Of a stretch of 64,000 nucleotides of DNA, positions 1 to 8,494 are shown piece by piece. The position numbers were made by a program, and so were the translations under genes. Source of the DNA: Bog-473 sp963745665 (GTDB lineage: Bacteria; Actinomycetota; Acidimicrobiia; Acidimicrobiales; RAAP-2); NCBI GenBank assembly GCA_963745665.1, contig CAVUYE010000002.1:2294001-2358000 (forward strand), given 5' to 3'. Numbering within the stretch: position 1 is the stretch's first letter; each line of letters starts with the position of its first letter. The notes below the pieces were generated by a model that was given only the letters and a program-made list of their open reading frames with translations, was not told where the DNA came from and did no database searches.

Positions 1-62
1 TCAACGAGAAGGGCATCGTGAGCGTCAGCAGCTTCACCACGCGCCTGACCGACGACAATTAG
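1..62 (+). CDS. 3' end of a gene cut by the window edge
   Basis: Reading from base 3, the last 19 codons (NEKGIVSVSS...TRLTDDN) end at TAG 60-62. A hairpin follows, which supports this as a real gene end. The fragment is too short to assign a family. The following gene is an enoyl-CoA hydratase on the same strand, so an acyl-CoA-related protein would fit, but that is only context. Confidence 0.5.
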   Translation, partial: NEKGIVSVSSFTTRLTDDN

Positions 63-104
63 GTCGGGCTCGACACTCGACCCCGCTGGACTTCATTGCT
101 GTAC

Positions 105-131
105 GACGGGCCGGCACTCTGCCGGCCCGTC
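105..131 (+). terminator. GC-rich hairpin terminator after the truncated gene
   Basis: A perfect 11-bp inverted repeat (GACGGGCCGGC, 5-nt loop ACTCT, GCCGGCCCGTC) lies 42 bp after the stop at 62 and 44 bp before the next start. There is no T-run, which is common in actinobacterial terminators. It probably separates the upstream gene from the hydratase. Confidence 0.6.
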
Positions 132-175
132 GCCACTCCTGCCATATGGCCTGACCCCACCGGAGCGCTGAATCC

Positions 176-988
176 ATGTCGATCGACTATGCCCTCGGCG
201 ACGACCACGTCGTCACCATCACCATCAACCGCCCCGAAGCGCGCAACTCCATGGACATGGATCACTTCTTCCAGTTGCGCTCGGCCTGGGACCGCTTCGG
301 CGAGGACGACGACGCCTACGTCGCCATCGTGACCGGCGTGGGGAAGGACTTCTGCGTCGGGGCCGACCTCAAGACCTACATCCCGCAGATCACCGAACTA
401 CAGAGCAAGCTGGCGGACGGCCAGCACCCCGAGGAGCTCGGCGGCTACCGGCTCGACGACGGCGTCAAGGCCGTGCTCCGGGGCTCCAAGCTCTACAAGC
501 CGATCATCGCCGCCGTGAACGGCGTGTGCGTGGCCGGAGGCATGGAGATGCTGGGCGGGACCGACCTGCGGGTGGCCGCCGACACCGCCACCTTCGGGGT
601 GATGGAGCCCAAGCGCGGTCTGTTCGCCGGAGGGGGCACCACCGTGCGCCTCCCCCGCCAGGTCCCCTGGCCCGCCGCCATGGAGCTGCTGCTGTGCGCC
701 GACCAGGTGCCGGCGCGACGCGCCTACGAGATGGGACTGGTCAACGAGGTCTGCCGGCCGGCCGATCTGATGGCGCGGGCGTACGACTACGCGTATCGGA
801 TCACGGCCAACGGGCCCCTCGCCGTCCGCAAGACCAAGGAGTCGGCGCTGCGCGGGCTGGCCACCGACATGAAGGAGGCCTTCCGGATCGAGTCGGAGAT
901 CTCCGGCGAGGTGTTCAGTAGCGAGGACGCCAAGGAAGGGCCGAAGGCCTTCGCCGAGAAGCGGAAGCCGAACTGGCAGAACCGATGA
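176..988 (+). CDS. Enoyl-CoA hydratase/isomerase family protein
   Basis: This 270-residue crotonase-fold protein would hydrate enoyl-CoA or perform a related isomerase or hydrolase reaction in the cytoplasm. The crotonase oxyanion-hole segments are visible: DFCVGADLK near residue 60 and NGVCVAGGMEMLGGTDLRVA near 115-135. The tail (EGPKAFAEKRKPNW) is typical of the family. The length matches the usual 255-275 residues. The ATG at 176 is preceded by a weak CGGAG. A second, distinct member is at 5716, so the two probably act on different substrates. The exact substrate cannot be read from the sequence. Confidence 0.9.
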   Translation: MSIDYALGDDHVVTITINRPEARNSMDMDHFFQLRSAWDRFGEDDDAYVAIVTGVGKDFCVGADLKTYIPQITELQSKLADGQHPEELGGYRLDDGVKAVLRGSKLYKPIIAAVNGVCVAGGMEMLGGTDLRVAADTATFGVMEPKRGLFAGGGTTVRLPRQVPWPAAMELLLCADQVPARRAYEMGLVNEVCRPADLMARAYDYAYRITANGPLAVRKTKESALRGLATDMKEAFRIESEISGEVFSSEDAKEGPKAFAEKRKPNWQNR

Positions 989-1000
989 GCTCATCGTGAC

Positions 1001-2002
1001 TCAGTGGTGGCGGCGCCTCCGTGGGTGCAGCGGCACAACGAGCTCGGTGATCAACGCGATCAACGCCCCGCCCACGACCCCGAAGAGGACGCCCGAGTAG
1101 AAGGCGTTGTCGCTCTGGTGTTGGGTCGCGCTCTGGTTGGTGGCCGCGACCTCAATCACCTGCGGAGTGTCTTTGTTCGTCCAGGTCCACGACGTCGTCT
1201 CGGGAAGATTAGGGAGCGGTTCGCTCTGGATGGCGAAATTTGCCGTGTCGTCGTCGAGGTACAGCGTACGGCGGACCGTCGTGACGCCCAGGTCTCCGAC
1301 CTGTGGTTCCTCGGGGGTGAAGGGCACGGCATTCGAGATGCCGCGCACCGGCGGAAAGCGCGCGCTGAGGTACGGCCCGCTGAGGCTGAAGGGTGACGCA
1401 GAGTCCCAGTGGATGCACAGTCCGGGCGGGAGAAGGGAGTCCCCGTCCGTCGCCTCGGGCGGAAGCGGCGGCACGACCAGGGCCGGCGTCGGCGAGAGAC
1501 CCGGGTACGTCACCAACCCGGCCCGGTAGCGGGTGTGCGCCGTACACGGCTGTGCGCTCCCTGGATTCAGCACGATGAAGGCCCAGCGAGCTGCCGGCAG
1601 GGGTTTTCCGTCCAGGGACACCGCCGGACCAGTCCCAATGGCCACCGCTCCGCCCCCCTGGGGCCCGCCGTAGATGACGAACCCGGAATCGTCCAGGTGG
1701 ACGGACTTTACGGTGTAGTAGCCGGAAGTCACCTTCATGGTGGCCCCGCTGTCGCCGGACTGGGTCAGGGTCTCGATGGCGCCGAAGCCGGAACCGGCCA
1801 CCAGCACCCGCACATTCTGCGGCAGGGTCTGGAACCCCTTCGACGAAGGGTGTAACTGCCAGCCGACAATACCGAGCACGATGGAGATGACCACCAGCGA
1901 GACAACGAGCGCCACATGGAGCTCCTGGAAGTAGCCGCCCCTGGCCGCGGTCTCATCGCCGCCTTGCTCCGCCGCCCCGTCCTCCTGTTCGGCCGAGACC
2001 AT
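1001..2002 (-). CDS. Membrane-anchored protein of unknown function
   Basis: This 333-residue protein was not recognised. An acidic, Glu/Gln-rich N-terminus of about 28 residues is followed by a hydrophobic segment (about 29-49, VALVVSLVVISIVLGIVGW). Next comes a roughly 250-residue soluble region with Pro/Gly-rich beta-type composition, then a second hydrophobic segment near 305-327, and the protein ends RRRRHH. The likely topology is a large outside domain held by two membrane helices with both ends inside. Its stop lies 13 bp from the end of the convergent hydratase gene. Codon use is like the neighbours. Confidence 0.75.
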   Translation of the reverse strand: MVSAEQEDGAAEQGGDETAARGGYFQELHVALVVSLVVISIVLGIVGWQLHPSSKGFQTLPQNVRVLVAGSGFGAIETLTQSGDSGATMKVTSGYYTVKSVHLDDSGFVIYGGPQGGGAVAIGTGPAVSLDGKPLPAARWAFIVLNPGSAQPCTAHTRYRAGLVTYPGLSPTPALVVPPLPPEATDGDSLLPPGLCIHWDSASPFSLSGPYLSARFPPVRGISNAVPFTPEEPQVGDLGVTTVRRTLYLDDDTANFAIQSEPLPNLPETTSWTWTNKDTPQVIEVAATNQSATQHQSDNAFYSGVLFGVVGGALIALITELVVPLHPRRRRHH

Positions 2003-2092
2003 CGAGGTACGGTACTTCGCTGGGACGGCTCGCGCACTGGGGTTGCAGGCGGATCCCTGTCCGGGAGTTCAGCCCCACCCGGTGCGGGCCGA

Positions 2093-2758
2093 TCAATGCC
2101 CGAACGCGGCGAGAACGAGATCGGGCGTCGCGCCGGGCGCTCGGCCCAGGTAGTCGGCGACGGCGCCGTCGTCGAGGGCGAAGGTCTCACGGAGCCCGAT
2201 GATGATGTGGGAAAGGTACGCGATTGATGGCGCCGCCGGACGCACCCGCTCTGTTGGCCCGGGTGCCGTGAACGTCAAGATGGGCAGGCCTTCGAGGGTG
2301 CCGACACAGAGCAGCCGGTCGTAGCGCCCAGAGCCGGCCAACATGGAGAACCCTTCGACCAGTGCGCCGGGCTCAATGTCGAGCGCGCTGGTGTCTCGGC
2401 TGTTCTCCTGGGCCATCACGTCCTCGAACTGGTCCCAGCCGAGACGCCAGGCGCGGGCGAAGACCGCGGCGACGGGCTGCTCGGTAGCGGAGGCCGGTTC
2501 GAAGAATGCCGGGGCCCCGCCGCCCCAGCCCTGCGCACTCCCTGCGAAGTACAGGCTCCCCCGCAATCGCGCCGGTCGCGACTCGGGCAGCGTGGGATCA
2601 CGGGCGCCACGCAGCGTGTGCTGCGATCCAGGGGCCGCGCCACCGACGATGTAGCAAGCGAAGCGCTCGGCCGAGAGATTGGAACCGTACGCGGCGTAGA
2701 ACACCTCACGCCGACGGGCGGACGCGAGGACGCCGGGCGGGGTTCGTGCAGATCTCAT
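2093..2758 (-). CDS. Gamma-glutamylcyclotransferase-like fold protein
   Basis: The 221-residue protein carries the YGSNLS motif (residues 24-29) that begins the gamma-glutamylcyclotransferase (GGCT/AIG2) fold. It also has a YLSHIIIGLRETFAL helix near the C-terminus, seen in bacterial GGCT-like proteins, some of which carry a misleading 'histone deacetylase' label. A glutamate expected to act as general base may lie in the EPGALVEGF segment, but I cannot assign it firmly. The true start may be a few codons later, because the first 15 residues are Arg/Pro-rich and not conserved-looking. Substrate unknown. Confidence 0.65.
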   Translation of the reverse strand: MRSARTPPGVLASARRREVFYAAYGSNLSAERFACYIVGGAAPGSQHTLRGARDPTLPESRPARLRGSLYFAGSAQGWGGGAPAFFEPASATEQPVAAVFARAWRLGWDQFEDVMAQENSRDTSALDIEPGALVEGFSMLAGSGRYDRLLCVGTLEGLPILTFTAPGPTERVRPAAPSIAYLSHIIIGLRETFALDDGAVADYLGRAPGATPDLVLAAFGH

Positions 2759-2782
2759 GTCTCCGGTTCGGGGCCGCGATGT

Positions 2783-3106
2783 TCAGGTCGGGCGGGTGGT
2801 GCGGCGCAGAGAGAGCAGCGACGGGAAGCCGACGACGAAGGTCTGCAGCCGCCAGCCCCGCGGCGAGAGGCCGCGTCGCCGGGCCATGCGCCCGGCGGCC
2901 ACCGCCTCGGCGGCATGGATCACGGCGGTCGCGATCAACAGGGCCTGCAGGGTCTCTCTGGGCGGCAGGGCGTCGCCGGTCATGTCGTCCACCTTGTCGT
3001 AGGCGGACTTGCTGACGGCCAGCTTCGTGAGGGCGACGATGCCGCCGTCGAGGAGCAGGAACCAGAACAAGGAGGGACGGACGACGGACCGCTCGGTGCG
3101 TGCCAT
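2783..3106 (-). CDS. Small membrane protein (TMEM254/DUF4499- or DUF4235-like)
   Basis: This 107-residue protein starts with MARTERSVVRPSLFWFLLLDGG. It has hydrophobic stretches near residues 13-30 and 52-72, the second containing AVIHAAEAVAAG, and ends WRLQTFVVGFPSLLSLRR. The His-x-x-Glu-Ala and GFPSL features resemble the small TMEM254-type family. The TGDALPP segment recalls DUF4235. Neither match is secure. It sits 10 bp downstream of rlmN on the same strand and is probably co-transcribed with it. Confidence 0.55.
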   Translation of the reverse strand: MARTERSVVRPSLFWFLLLDGGIVALTKLAVSKSAYDKVDDMTGDALPPRETLQALLIATAVIHAAEAVAAGRMARRRGLSPRGWRLQTFVVGFPSLLSLRRTTRPT

Positions 3107-3116
3107 GGCGACCGTT

Positions 3117-4166
3117 CTATCGAGAGTGGGGGCCGGGGAGCAACCGGACCGGGTCAGGCCGCCGCGGTGAGGCGGCGAGCTGCCCGCAGGCAGCGTCGAT
3201 CTCGGCGCCCCGGGTGATGCGGATGGTGGCGTTCACCCCGAGCGCCGTCAGCCGATCGCGAAAGGCGCGCACCCGGGCGCGGGGCGAGCCGACCACGGGG
3301 TAGCCCGGCGTGGGGTTGAGTGGGATGAGGTTGACGTGGGCGCCCAGCGGGCGGGCGAAGGCGGCCAGCTCGGTGGCGTCGCTCTCGCGGTCGTTGACGC
3401 CGTCGATCATCGCCCACTCGATGGAGAGGCGCCGGCCGCTGGCCGCCACGTACTCGGCACAGGCCTCGGCGAGGAGGGCCAAGGGGTAGCGCCGGTTGAT
3501 GGGCACGAGCTCGTCACGAAGCGTGTCGTTGGCGGCGTGGAGCGAGACGGCCAGGTTCACGGGCAGGGTCTCGGCGGCGAGGCGCCGGATGCCCGGCACG
3601 ATGCCGACGGTGGAGAGCGTGAGATGGCGCGCCGAGAGGCCCATCTCGGCGTGCAGCCGCTCCACGGCGCCCCAGACCCGGTCGTAGTTGGCCAGGGGCT
3701 CCCCCATCCCCATGAACACGATGTTGGAGACCCGGCGCGGGTGGGCATCACGCATGGCGACGGCTACCTGCTCGACGATTTCGCCCTGGGTGAGTTGGCG
3801 CTGGAAGCCCGCCTGGCCGGTGGCGCAGAACTGGCAGGCCATGGCGCAGCCAGCCTGGGTCGACACGCAGACGGTCACCCGATCGGGGTAACGCATGAGG
3901 ACGGTCTCGACCTGGGCGCCGTCGGCGAGGGCCCAGAGCCATTTGGTGGTCTCGCCCTCGTCGGCCGACTGGCGTGCGACTTCGTGCAGCGCCGGGGGCA
4001 GGGCTTTGGTGAGGGTGGTGCGAAGGGGGGAGGGGAGTTCGGTCATCTCGTCGGGGCGTTGCACCCGACGGTGGAGGCCTTCCCAGACCTGGGTCACCCG
4101 GTACGGGGGCTCGCCCTGGAGGATCTCTGCCAGCTCTGCGCGCGTGATGTCGTAGGGCGCCGGCAT
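3117..4166 (-). CDS. rlmN: Dual-specificity RNA methyltransferase RlmN
   Basis: RlmN is a radical-SAM enzyme that methylates C2 of adenosine 2503 in 23S rRNA and A37 of some tRNAs. The 349-residue length fits. The radical-SAM cluster CAMACQFC gives Cys107, Cys111 and Cys114, with the GxGEPL-type motif MGMGEPLANYD about 50 residues later. The catalytic cysteine expected near the C-terminus is seen in AEIDAACGQLA, and a second conserved Cys is in VTVCVSTQAG (Cys100). The N-terminal YRVTQVWEGLH matches the accessory RNA-binding domain. The gene is a housekeeping function between unrelated genes. Confidence 0.95.
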   Translation of the reverse strand: MPAPYDITRAELAEILQGEPPYRVTQVWEGLHRRVQRPDEMTELPSPLRTTLTKALPPALHEVARQSADEGETTKWLWALADGAQVETVLMRYPDRVTVCVSTQAGCAMACQFCATGQAGFQRQLTQGEIVEQVAVAMRDAHPRRVSNIVFMGMGEPLANYDRVWGAVERLHAEMGLSARHLTLSTVGIVPGIRRLAAETLPVNLAVSLHAANDTLRDELVPINRRYPLALLAEACAEYVAASGRRLSIEWAMIDGVNDRESDATELAAFARPLGAHVNLIPLNPTPGYPVVGSPRARVRAFRDRLTALGVNATIRITRGAEIDAACGQLAASPRRPDPVRLLPGPHSR

Positions 4167-4236
4167 CGACCCAGGCTACGGGGCGCCCGACGGCACTCTG
4201 GTCGGGCGTGGGCGCAGGCTATGGCGAGGGCGCGGA

Positions 4237-5388
4237 CTAATCGTGCTCCGACCCGAGGATGACGGTGCCGGCCGCCGTGAACCAGCCGCTGGTCCCATTG
4301 ACGCAGGCCAGCTCGGCGCCGGGGACCTGCCGCGCCCCGCACTCGCCCCGCAGCTGCTTGACCGCCTCGATGAGCAGGAAGATCCCCCGCATGCCGGGCT
4401 GGCAGGCGGAGAGGCCGCCGCCGTCGGTGTTGGTGGGTAACGCGCCACCCACCCGCATCTTGCCGTCCTCCACGAAGGCGCCGCCCTCGCCCTTCGGGCA
4501 GAACCCGAGCCCCTCGAGGGTCAGGATGACCATGGGCGTAAAGGCGTCATAGACCTGCGCTGTGTCGATGTCGGCGGGGGTCACGCCGGCCCGCTCGAAG
4601 GCGAGCTTCCCCGAGCGGACGCACGGTGACTCGGTGAAGTCCTCCCACTCGCTCATGGTTGTGTGGGACGCGGCCTCGCCGGTGCCGAGGACCCAGACGG
4701 GCGCCTTGGCGCAGTCGCGCGCCCGCTCCTCGTGGGTCAGCACGATGGCACCGCCACCGTCGGTGCGAGGGCAGCAGTGGAGCTTGGTCAATGGATCCCA
4801 CACCATGGGAGCGTCGAGGACGTCGGTGATCGTGATGGGGTCGCGGTAGAAGGCGTCGGGATTGAGGCCCGCGTTGTAGCGGGCCGAGACGGCCACCTCG
4901 GCCAGCTGCTCGATGGTGGTCCCGAACTCATACATATGACGTCGCGCCACCATGGCGTAGTGCGACCCCACCGGGTGTCCGAACGGCGCCGCGAACTGGG
5001 TCGGTCCCCGCGTCCCGAAAGAGAGGTTGGCCATGCGCAGCTTCTTCTTGAGATCGGCCCGCTGCGTCGACCCGTAGGTCAGGACGACGACCTCGACCAG
5101 GCCCTGTGCGATGGCCGCCGCCGCGTGCTCGACCATGCACTCCCAGATGCTGCCGCCGTGCCCGGTGGAGTCCACCCAGTTGGGGCGCAGACCGAGGTAC
5201 TCGGCCAGCTCGATCGGCGGCAGTGCCCCGGTCAGCGACATGAAGCCGTCGACCTCGGACTTGTCGATGCCGGCGTCGGCCAGGGCCCGCGAGGTGCCCT
5301 GGAAGTTCAGCTGGAAGGCCGTCTTGTCGTCGACGCGCCCACAGTCGGACGTGGACGCCCCCACGATCGCCACGCGACGGTTCGGCAC
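4237..5388 (-). CDS. SCP-x/Ltp2-type thiolase-like protein lacking the nucleophilic Cys
   Basis: This 383-residue protein has the thiolase fold (ELAEYLGLRPNWVDSTGHGGS, DTAQVYDAFTPM, NTDGGGLSACQPG). Where true thiolases have the nucleophilic Cys in a CxSS context, this one has GHGGS with Ser at about residue 80. The C-terminal GHPxGASG His motif is replaced by GGGLSACQPG. Known relatives with these changes include Ltp2-type proteins that act as aldolases on steroid side chains, together with a DUF35 partner. An aldolase or lyase role is therefore more likely than thiolysis. No DUF35 gene is adjacent; the nearest is at 50914. The start is GTG. Confidence 0.8.
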   Translation of the reverse strand: MPNRRVAIVGASTSDCGRVDDKTAFQLNFQGTSRALADAGIDKSEVDGFMSLTGALPPIELAEYLGLRPNWVDSTGHGGSIWECMVEHAAAAIAQGLVEVVVLTYGSTQRADLKKKLRMANLSFGTRGPTQFAAPFGHPVGSHYAMVARRHMYEFGTTIEQLAEVAVSARYNAGLNPDAFYRDPITITDVLDAPMVWDPLTKLHCCPRTDGGGAIVLTHEERARDCAKAPVWVLGTGEAASHTTMSEWEDFTESPCVRSGKLAFERAGVTPADIDTAQVYDAFTPMVILTLEGLGFCPKGEGGAFVEDGKMRVGGALPTNTDGGGLSACQPGMRGIFLLIEAVKQLRGECGARQVPGAELACVNGTSGWFTAAGTVILGSEHD

Positions 5389-5715
5389 CTATCGGCCCAC
5401 CGGTACGCCGGGTTGACGGGGGCGCAAGGTCGGCAGGCTGCCTTCAACCATCTCGTCGGCCCGTGCCCTTGTCGCCGGTTTTGTCATCCGAGATGCCCAC
5501 GAAACCCCGATCCGGAGAGAGGAAAGACCCCGTCCGTCGTCACCGTAACGGTGGCGGGAAAGGGCCGACAATTCACCCGAATACGGCTTCCTACGTGGGA
5601 AGATCGGGGCTGCGCCACGACTTCCGCCTTTTGCTGGCCGTGCCGTCCGGGCGCGATTGCGGCCGACGCCTTCGTCGTGCTGGCCTAGCGGTGCCCGTAC
5701 ACCCCAAGGAGACTG
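5389..5715. other. 327-bp intergenic region between divergent genes
   Basis: This stretch lies between the GTG start of the thiolase-like gene (minus) and the ATG of the second enoyl-CoA hydratase (plus), so it must hold both promoters. No convincing ORF, RNA or palindrome of the type seen elsewhere in the window was found. An AAGGAG ribosome-binding site is at about 5704-5709, seven bases before the hydratase ATG. Confidence 0.5.
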
Positions 5716-6555
5716 ATGAGCGACACGACCGAGAGCCCGGCAGGCGATGATCTGCTGCGCCGCATTGAGGACGGGATCTGCTGGATCACCCTCAACCGGC
5801 CCGACGCCGGGAACGCCATGACCCAGCTCATGCGTGACCAGATCGCCGCATGGGTCCGCGACGCGTCATCGGACCTGTTCGTCCGTGTGGTCGTGATCAC
5901 GGCGGCGGGCGACAAGGCGTTCTGCAGCGGGGCCGATCTGCGCGGCGGCCGGTTGGCCCCACGGCCGAAGCCGGAGGGCGCACCCGACAATGTCGTGGGC
6001 GACGGATCGCGCATGATCCGGGACGGCTGGCAGGGTCTCGTGACCTCCGTCCTCGACTGCGAGAAGCCGGTCATCGCCGGCGTCAACGGCACGGCGGCGG
6101 GCGGCGGCATGCACCTGGCCCTGGCCTGCGATCTCGTCGTGATGGCCGAGGAGGCCAAATTCGTCGAAGTCTTCGTCCGGCGCGGCATCGCGCCCGATGC
6201 CGGCGGGGCATGGATCCTGACGCGCCTGGTGGGGATCCAGAAGGCCAAGGAGCTCTTCTTCTTCGGCGACGACGTCCCGGCGGCCGAGGCCTACCGGATC
6301 GGCCTGGTGACGAGGCTGGTGCCGCGGGCGGCGCTGCAGGCCACGCTGGAGGAGATGGCCGGGCGCCTGGCCAACGGGCCGACCAAGGCGATCGGGGTCG
6401 CCAAGTGGCTGACCAACCGGGCCCTCGACGTCGACCGCGCCACGTCGCTCTACGACGAGGCCCTCGGGCAGGAACTGGTGACCAACACTTTGGACTCCAA
6501 AGAGGGCATCGCCAGCTTCGTGGAGCGCCGTCCGGCCGAATTCAAGGGCTGGTAG
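5716..6555 (+). CDS. Enoyl-CoA hydratase/isomerase family protein
   Basis: This 279-residue crotonase-family enzyme has oxyanion-hole motifs KAFCSGADLR (about 71-80) and NGTAAGGGMHLALACDL (about 122-138). The catalytic-region segment RRGIAPDAGGAWILTRLVG follows and is typical of hydratases. The C-terminus (EGIASFVERRPAEFKGW) is the classic family ending. An AAGGAG site 7 bases before the ATG decides the start. It would act in beta-oxidation-like degradation of an acyl-CoA. It is divergent from the thiolase-like gene and convergent with the membrane gene ending at 6565. Confidence 0.9.
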   Translation: MSDTTESPAGDDLLRRIEDGICWITLNRPDAGNAMTQLMRDQIAAWVRDASSDLFVRVVVITAAGDKAFCSGADLRGGRLAPRPKPEGAPDNVVGDGSRMIRDGWQGLVTSVLDCEKPVIAGVNGTAAGGGMHLALACDLVVMAEEAKFVEVFVRRGIAPDAGGAWILTRLVGIQKAKELFFFGDDVPAAEAYRIGLVTRLVPRAALQATLEEMAGRLANGPTKAIGVAKWLTNRALDVDRATSLYDEALGQELVTNTLDSKEGIASFVERRPAEFKGW

Positions 6556-6564
6556 CCCCTCCCC

Positions 6565-7425
6565 TCACGGGGCCGACGACGTCGTCGAGACACCCGCCCC
6601 CGCGAGGGTGGTGCTGGTCGCCGCCGGAGACGTGGTTGTAATCGTGGTCGTGGACTGGCCGGAGGGCGCCGTGGTGCTGGTCGTCGCGCCTGTCGTCGTT
6701 GTCGTGGTGGTGAACGATGTGGTCGAGGTTGTCGTTGGGGTCGTGGTGGATGACGTTGCCGCCGGTGCCGGTGCGGGTGCCGGGGCCGGTGCCGGGGTCG
6801 GGTTGACGAGGTTCTTCAGCGTTGTCCCCGTGTCTGACCCGCCGAAGATCGCCGACAACGGCTTGCCCGAGATCAGCTCGACGGCCGTAATGAAGAGCAG
6901 CGCCAACACGAACACGACCGCCGCAGTGGCGGCGATGGCACGCCAGGAAAACCGATCCGTGAGGGCGGACCGGCGAACGGCTGGCTGCGCCGCTGCGGCG
7001 CGGGCCTGCAGGCGCTCGGTGGCAAACACATCGGCCATCGCCGGGATCTCCAGGCGCTCGGTCTCCCCCGCCGAGGCCGCCGTCGACGCCATCTCGACGG
7101 TCTTGGTGCTCTCCTCGTCCGCCACGCCCGACCGCACCACCTCCGTCGGTGCCGACGACGTCTGCGACTGCGTGTCGCCGCTGGCGCCGGTGCCGCCGAG
7201 CTTGCGCAACAACGTCGATGTCTCGGGCGCCTTGACCACCACCTGCTTGACCGCCTGGTGGCCCCGTTCGATCGATTGCGCCACGAAGGCAGTGGCCATG
7301 GTGGCCGCCGCGGAGCCGATGGCGACGCCGACGATCGTCCCCTTGACGCCGAAGGTCGACGCAACGATCGCCGCGATCACCGCACCGGCGGTGGAGGCCA
7401 GGATCTGTCGAATCGAGAACTTCAC
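6565..7425 (-). CDS. Membrane protein with Ala-Pro repeat and Thr-rich tail
   Basis: The product is 286 residues, starting at GTG 7425, which overlaps the TGA of the upstream SRPBCC gene as GTGA (7422-7425). A longer frame exists upstream but lies inside that gene. Residues about 9-49 hold two Gly/Ala-rich hydrophobic stretches. A charged Ser/Thr-rich region follows, then a clear membrane helix (about 162-182, AIAATAAVVFVLALLFITAVE). The last part has Pro-Ala repeats (about 210-222) and a 60-residue tail made almost only of Thr, Ser and Ala. Such tails are usually extracellular, flexible and often O-glycosylated. Function unknown. Confidence 0.7.
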   Translation of the reverse strand: MKFSIRQILASTAGAVIAAIVASTFGVKGTIVGVAIGSAAATMATAFVAQSIERGHQAVKQVVVKAPETSTLLRKLGGTGASGDTQSQTSSAPTEVVRSGVADEESTKTVEMASTAASAGETERLEIPAMADVFATERLQARAAAAQPAVRRSALTDRFSWRAIAATAAVVFVLALLFITAVELISGKPLSAIFGGSDTGTTLKNLVNPTPAPAPAPAPAPAATSSTTTPTTTSTTSFTTTTTTTGATTSTTAPSGQSTTTITTTSPAATSTTLAGAGVSTTSSAP

Positions 7426-7937
7426 GCCCGGGGTGTTTCGTCCCGAGCGAGGGGCTCGACGGCGCGGGCGATGAACCGGGGGGCTCCGGAGTCGAGGGTC
7501 CAGTCGTGTCCGAAACGGGCGACGGGCACGGCGACGCGTGAGACGAGGCGCAGGGCCGCGTTCCCCGGCGCCAGCGAGCTGTGCAGGGTAGCTGCACACC
7601 CGACATCGGCGTCGTCGAGCGTGAGCGTGGCATCGCCGACCACGTAACCGCTGACGGTGGCCCGGACCAGCGCCGCTTCCTCGACTTGGCCGATGGTCAC
7701 GCCGAACCGCACGAGATAGGGCACCGGCGGCTGGGCCTGACACCTCCACTCCTGCTCCTCGGCCAGCGCGGCGGCGTCGAACGCACGAAGCCAGGGCCGC
7801 CAGGCGCGGTACAGCGACACGTCGCTGATAAGACGCCAGACATCCTGTCGGGGCAACGGCAGCTCATAGCGGTGGGCGGTGGTGATGCGGCCCGGCATCT
7901 CCTGATGAGGGCCGGTGCTCGATGGCTCCGCACTCAC
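7422..7937 (-). CDS. SRPBCC (START-like) domain protein
   Basis: The 171-residue product looks like a polyketide-cyclase/dehydrase-type SRPBCC fold. It opens with HRYELPLPRQDVWRLISDVSLYRAWRPWLRAFD, the usual first beta-strand and helix of the family. It ends with a long helix (FGHDWTLDSGAPRFIARAVEPL). These proteins bind hydrophobic ligands in a deep pocket; the ligand is unknown. Its stop overlaps the start of the downstream membrane gene by 4 bp, so the two are likely co-translated. A second SRPBCC gene lies at 24647. Confidence 0.75.
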   Translation of the reverse strand: MSAEPSSTGPHQEMPGRITTAHRYELPLPRQDVWRLISDVSLYRAWRPWLRAFDAAALAEEQEWRCQAQPPVPYLVRFGVTIGQVEEAALVRATVSGYVVGDATLTLDDADVGCAATLHSSLAPGNAALRLVSRVAVPVARFGHDWTLDSGAPRFIARAVEPLARDETPRA

Positions 7938-8032
7938 GCCGGCACCAAGCAGATCATCGATGCGGGGGGCAACACCGGCCCAGGCTAACGGGGTGCCGCG
8001 GCGAAATCTTCGGAGGAGGAGGGGCCGATATC

Positions 8033-8494
8033 ATGGCCGTCGTGCGTGAACGGTGGCTTTCCCGCAGAGCCATGTCGTTGCACCTGGCCGTCTTCGTGTT
8101 CGTGCCGGGCTGTGCGGTGGCCGCCTGGTGGCAGATCAACCGGGCGGCGGATGGGAACCAGCTGAGCTACCTGTATTCCGTGATGTGGCCGGCCTTCGGG
8201 TTGCTGGGCTTGTACTTCTGGTGGATGCTCATCCACACCGACTACGACAGCGTCGGGCTGAAGGGCATGCTGCGCCAGCAAGCGGCGGGCTCCGGGGACA
8301 TGGGGGCACCGCAAGGGCCCGGGGTTCCGACGCCGGTGGCCGACACACTGGCGGCGACCGTTCCACCGGCCTCCGGCTTCGACGTCGAGGATCCCGAATT
8401 GGCGGCCTACAACAAGCGCCTGGCACAGCTCGCCGCACAGGGACCGAAGACCTGGCGTGCCCGCGAGTCTGTGGTCGTTCGGCGGGAGCAATGA
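8033..8494 (+). CDS. Small two-helix membrane protein
   Basis: The product has 153 residues. The ATG at 8033 is chosen over an upstream in-frame start because a strong GGAGGAGG lies about 13 bases before it. Hydrophobic helices are at about 16-34 and 47-66 (LYSVMWPAFGLLGLYFWWMLI), followed by a soluble tail ending ARESVVVRREQ. Its TGA overlaps the ATG of the next gene (ATGA 8491-8494), indicating coupling with the DUF3817 protein. It resembles actinobacterial proteins found next to DUF3817 genes, but I assign no function. Confidence 0.75.
   Translation: MAVVRERWLSRRAMSLHLAVFVFVPGCAVAAWWQINRAADGNQLSYLYSVMWPAFGLLGLYFWWMLIHTDYDSVGLKGMLRQQAAGSGDMGAPQGPGVPTPVADTLAATVPPASGFDVEDPELAAYNKRLAQLAAQGPKTWRARESVVVRREQ

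Noticed and set aside
4547..4801. Small minus-strand frames inside the thiolase-like gene
   Set aside because: These are shifted-frame shadows, Arg/Pro-rich, with no ribosome sites.
6608..7474. A Val-rich plus-strand frame (VVVVAPVVVVVVV type)
   Set aside because: It is the antisense reading of the Thr-rich tail (ACC/ACG codons give GGT/CGT); not a gene.
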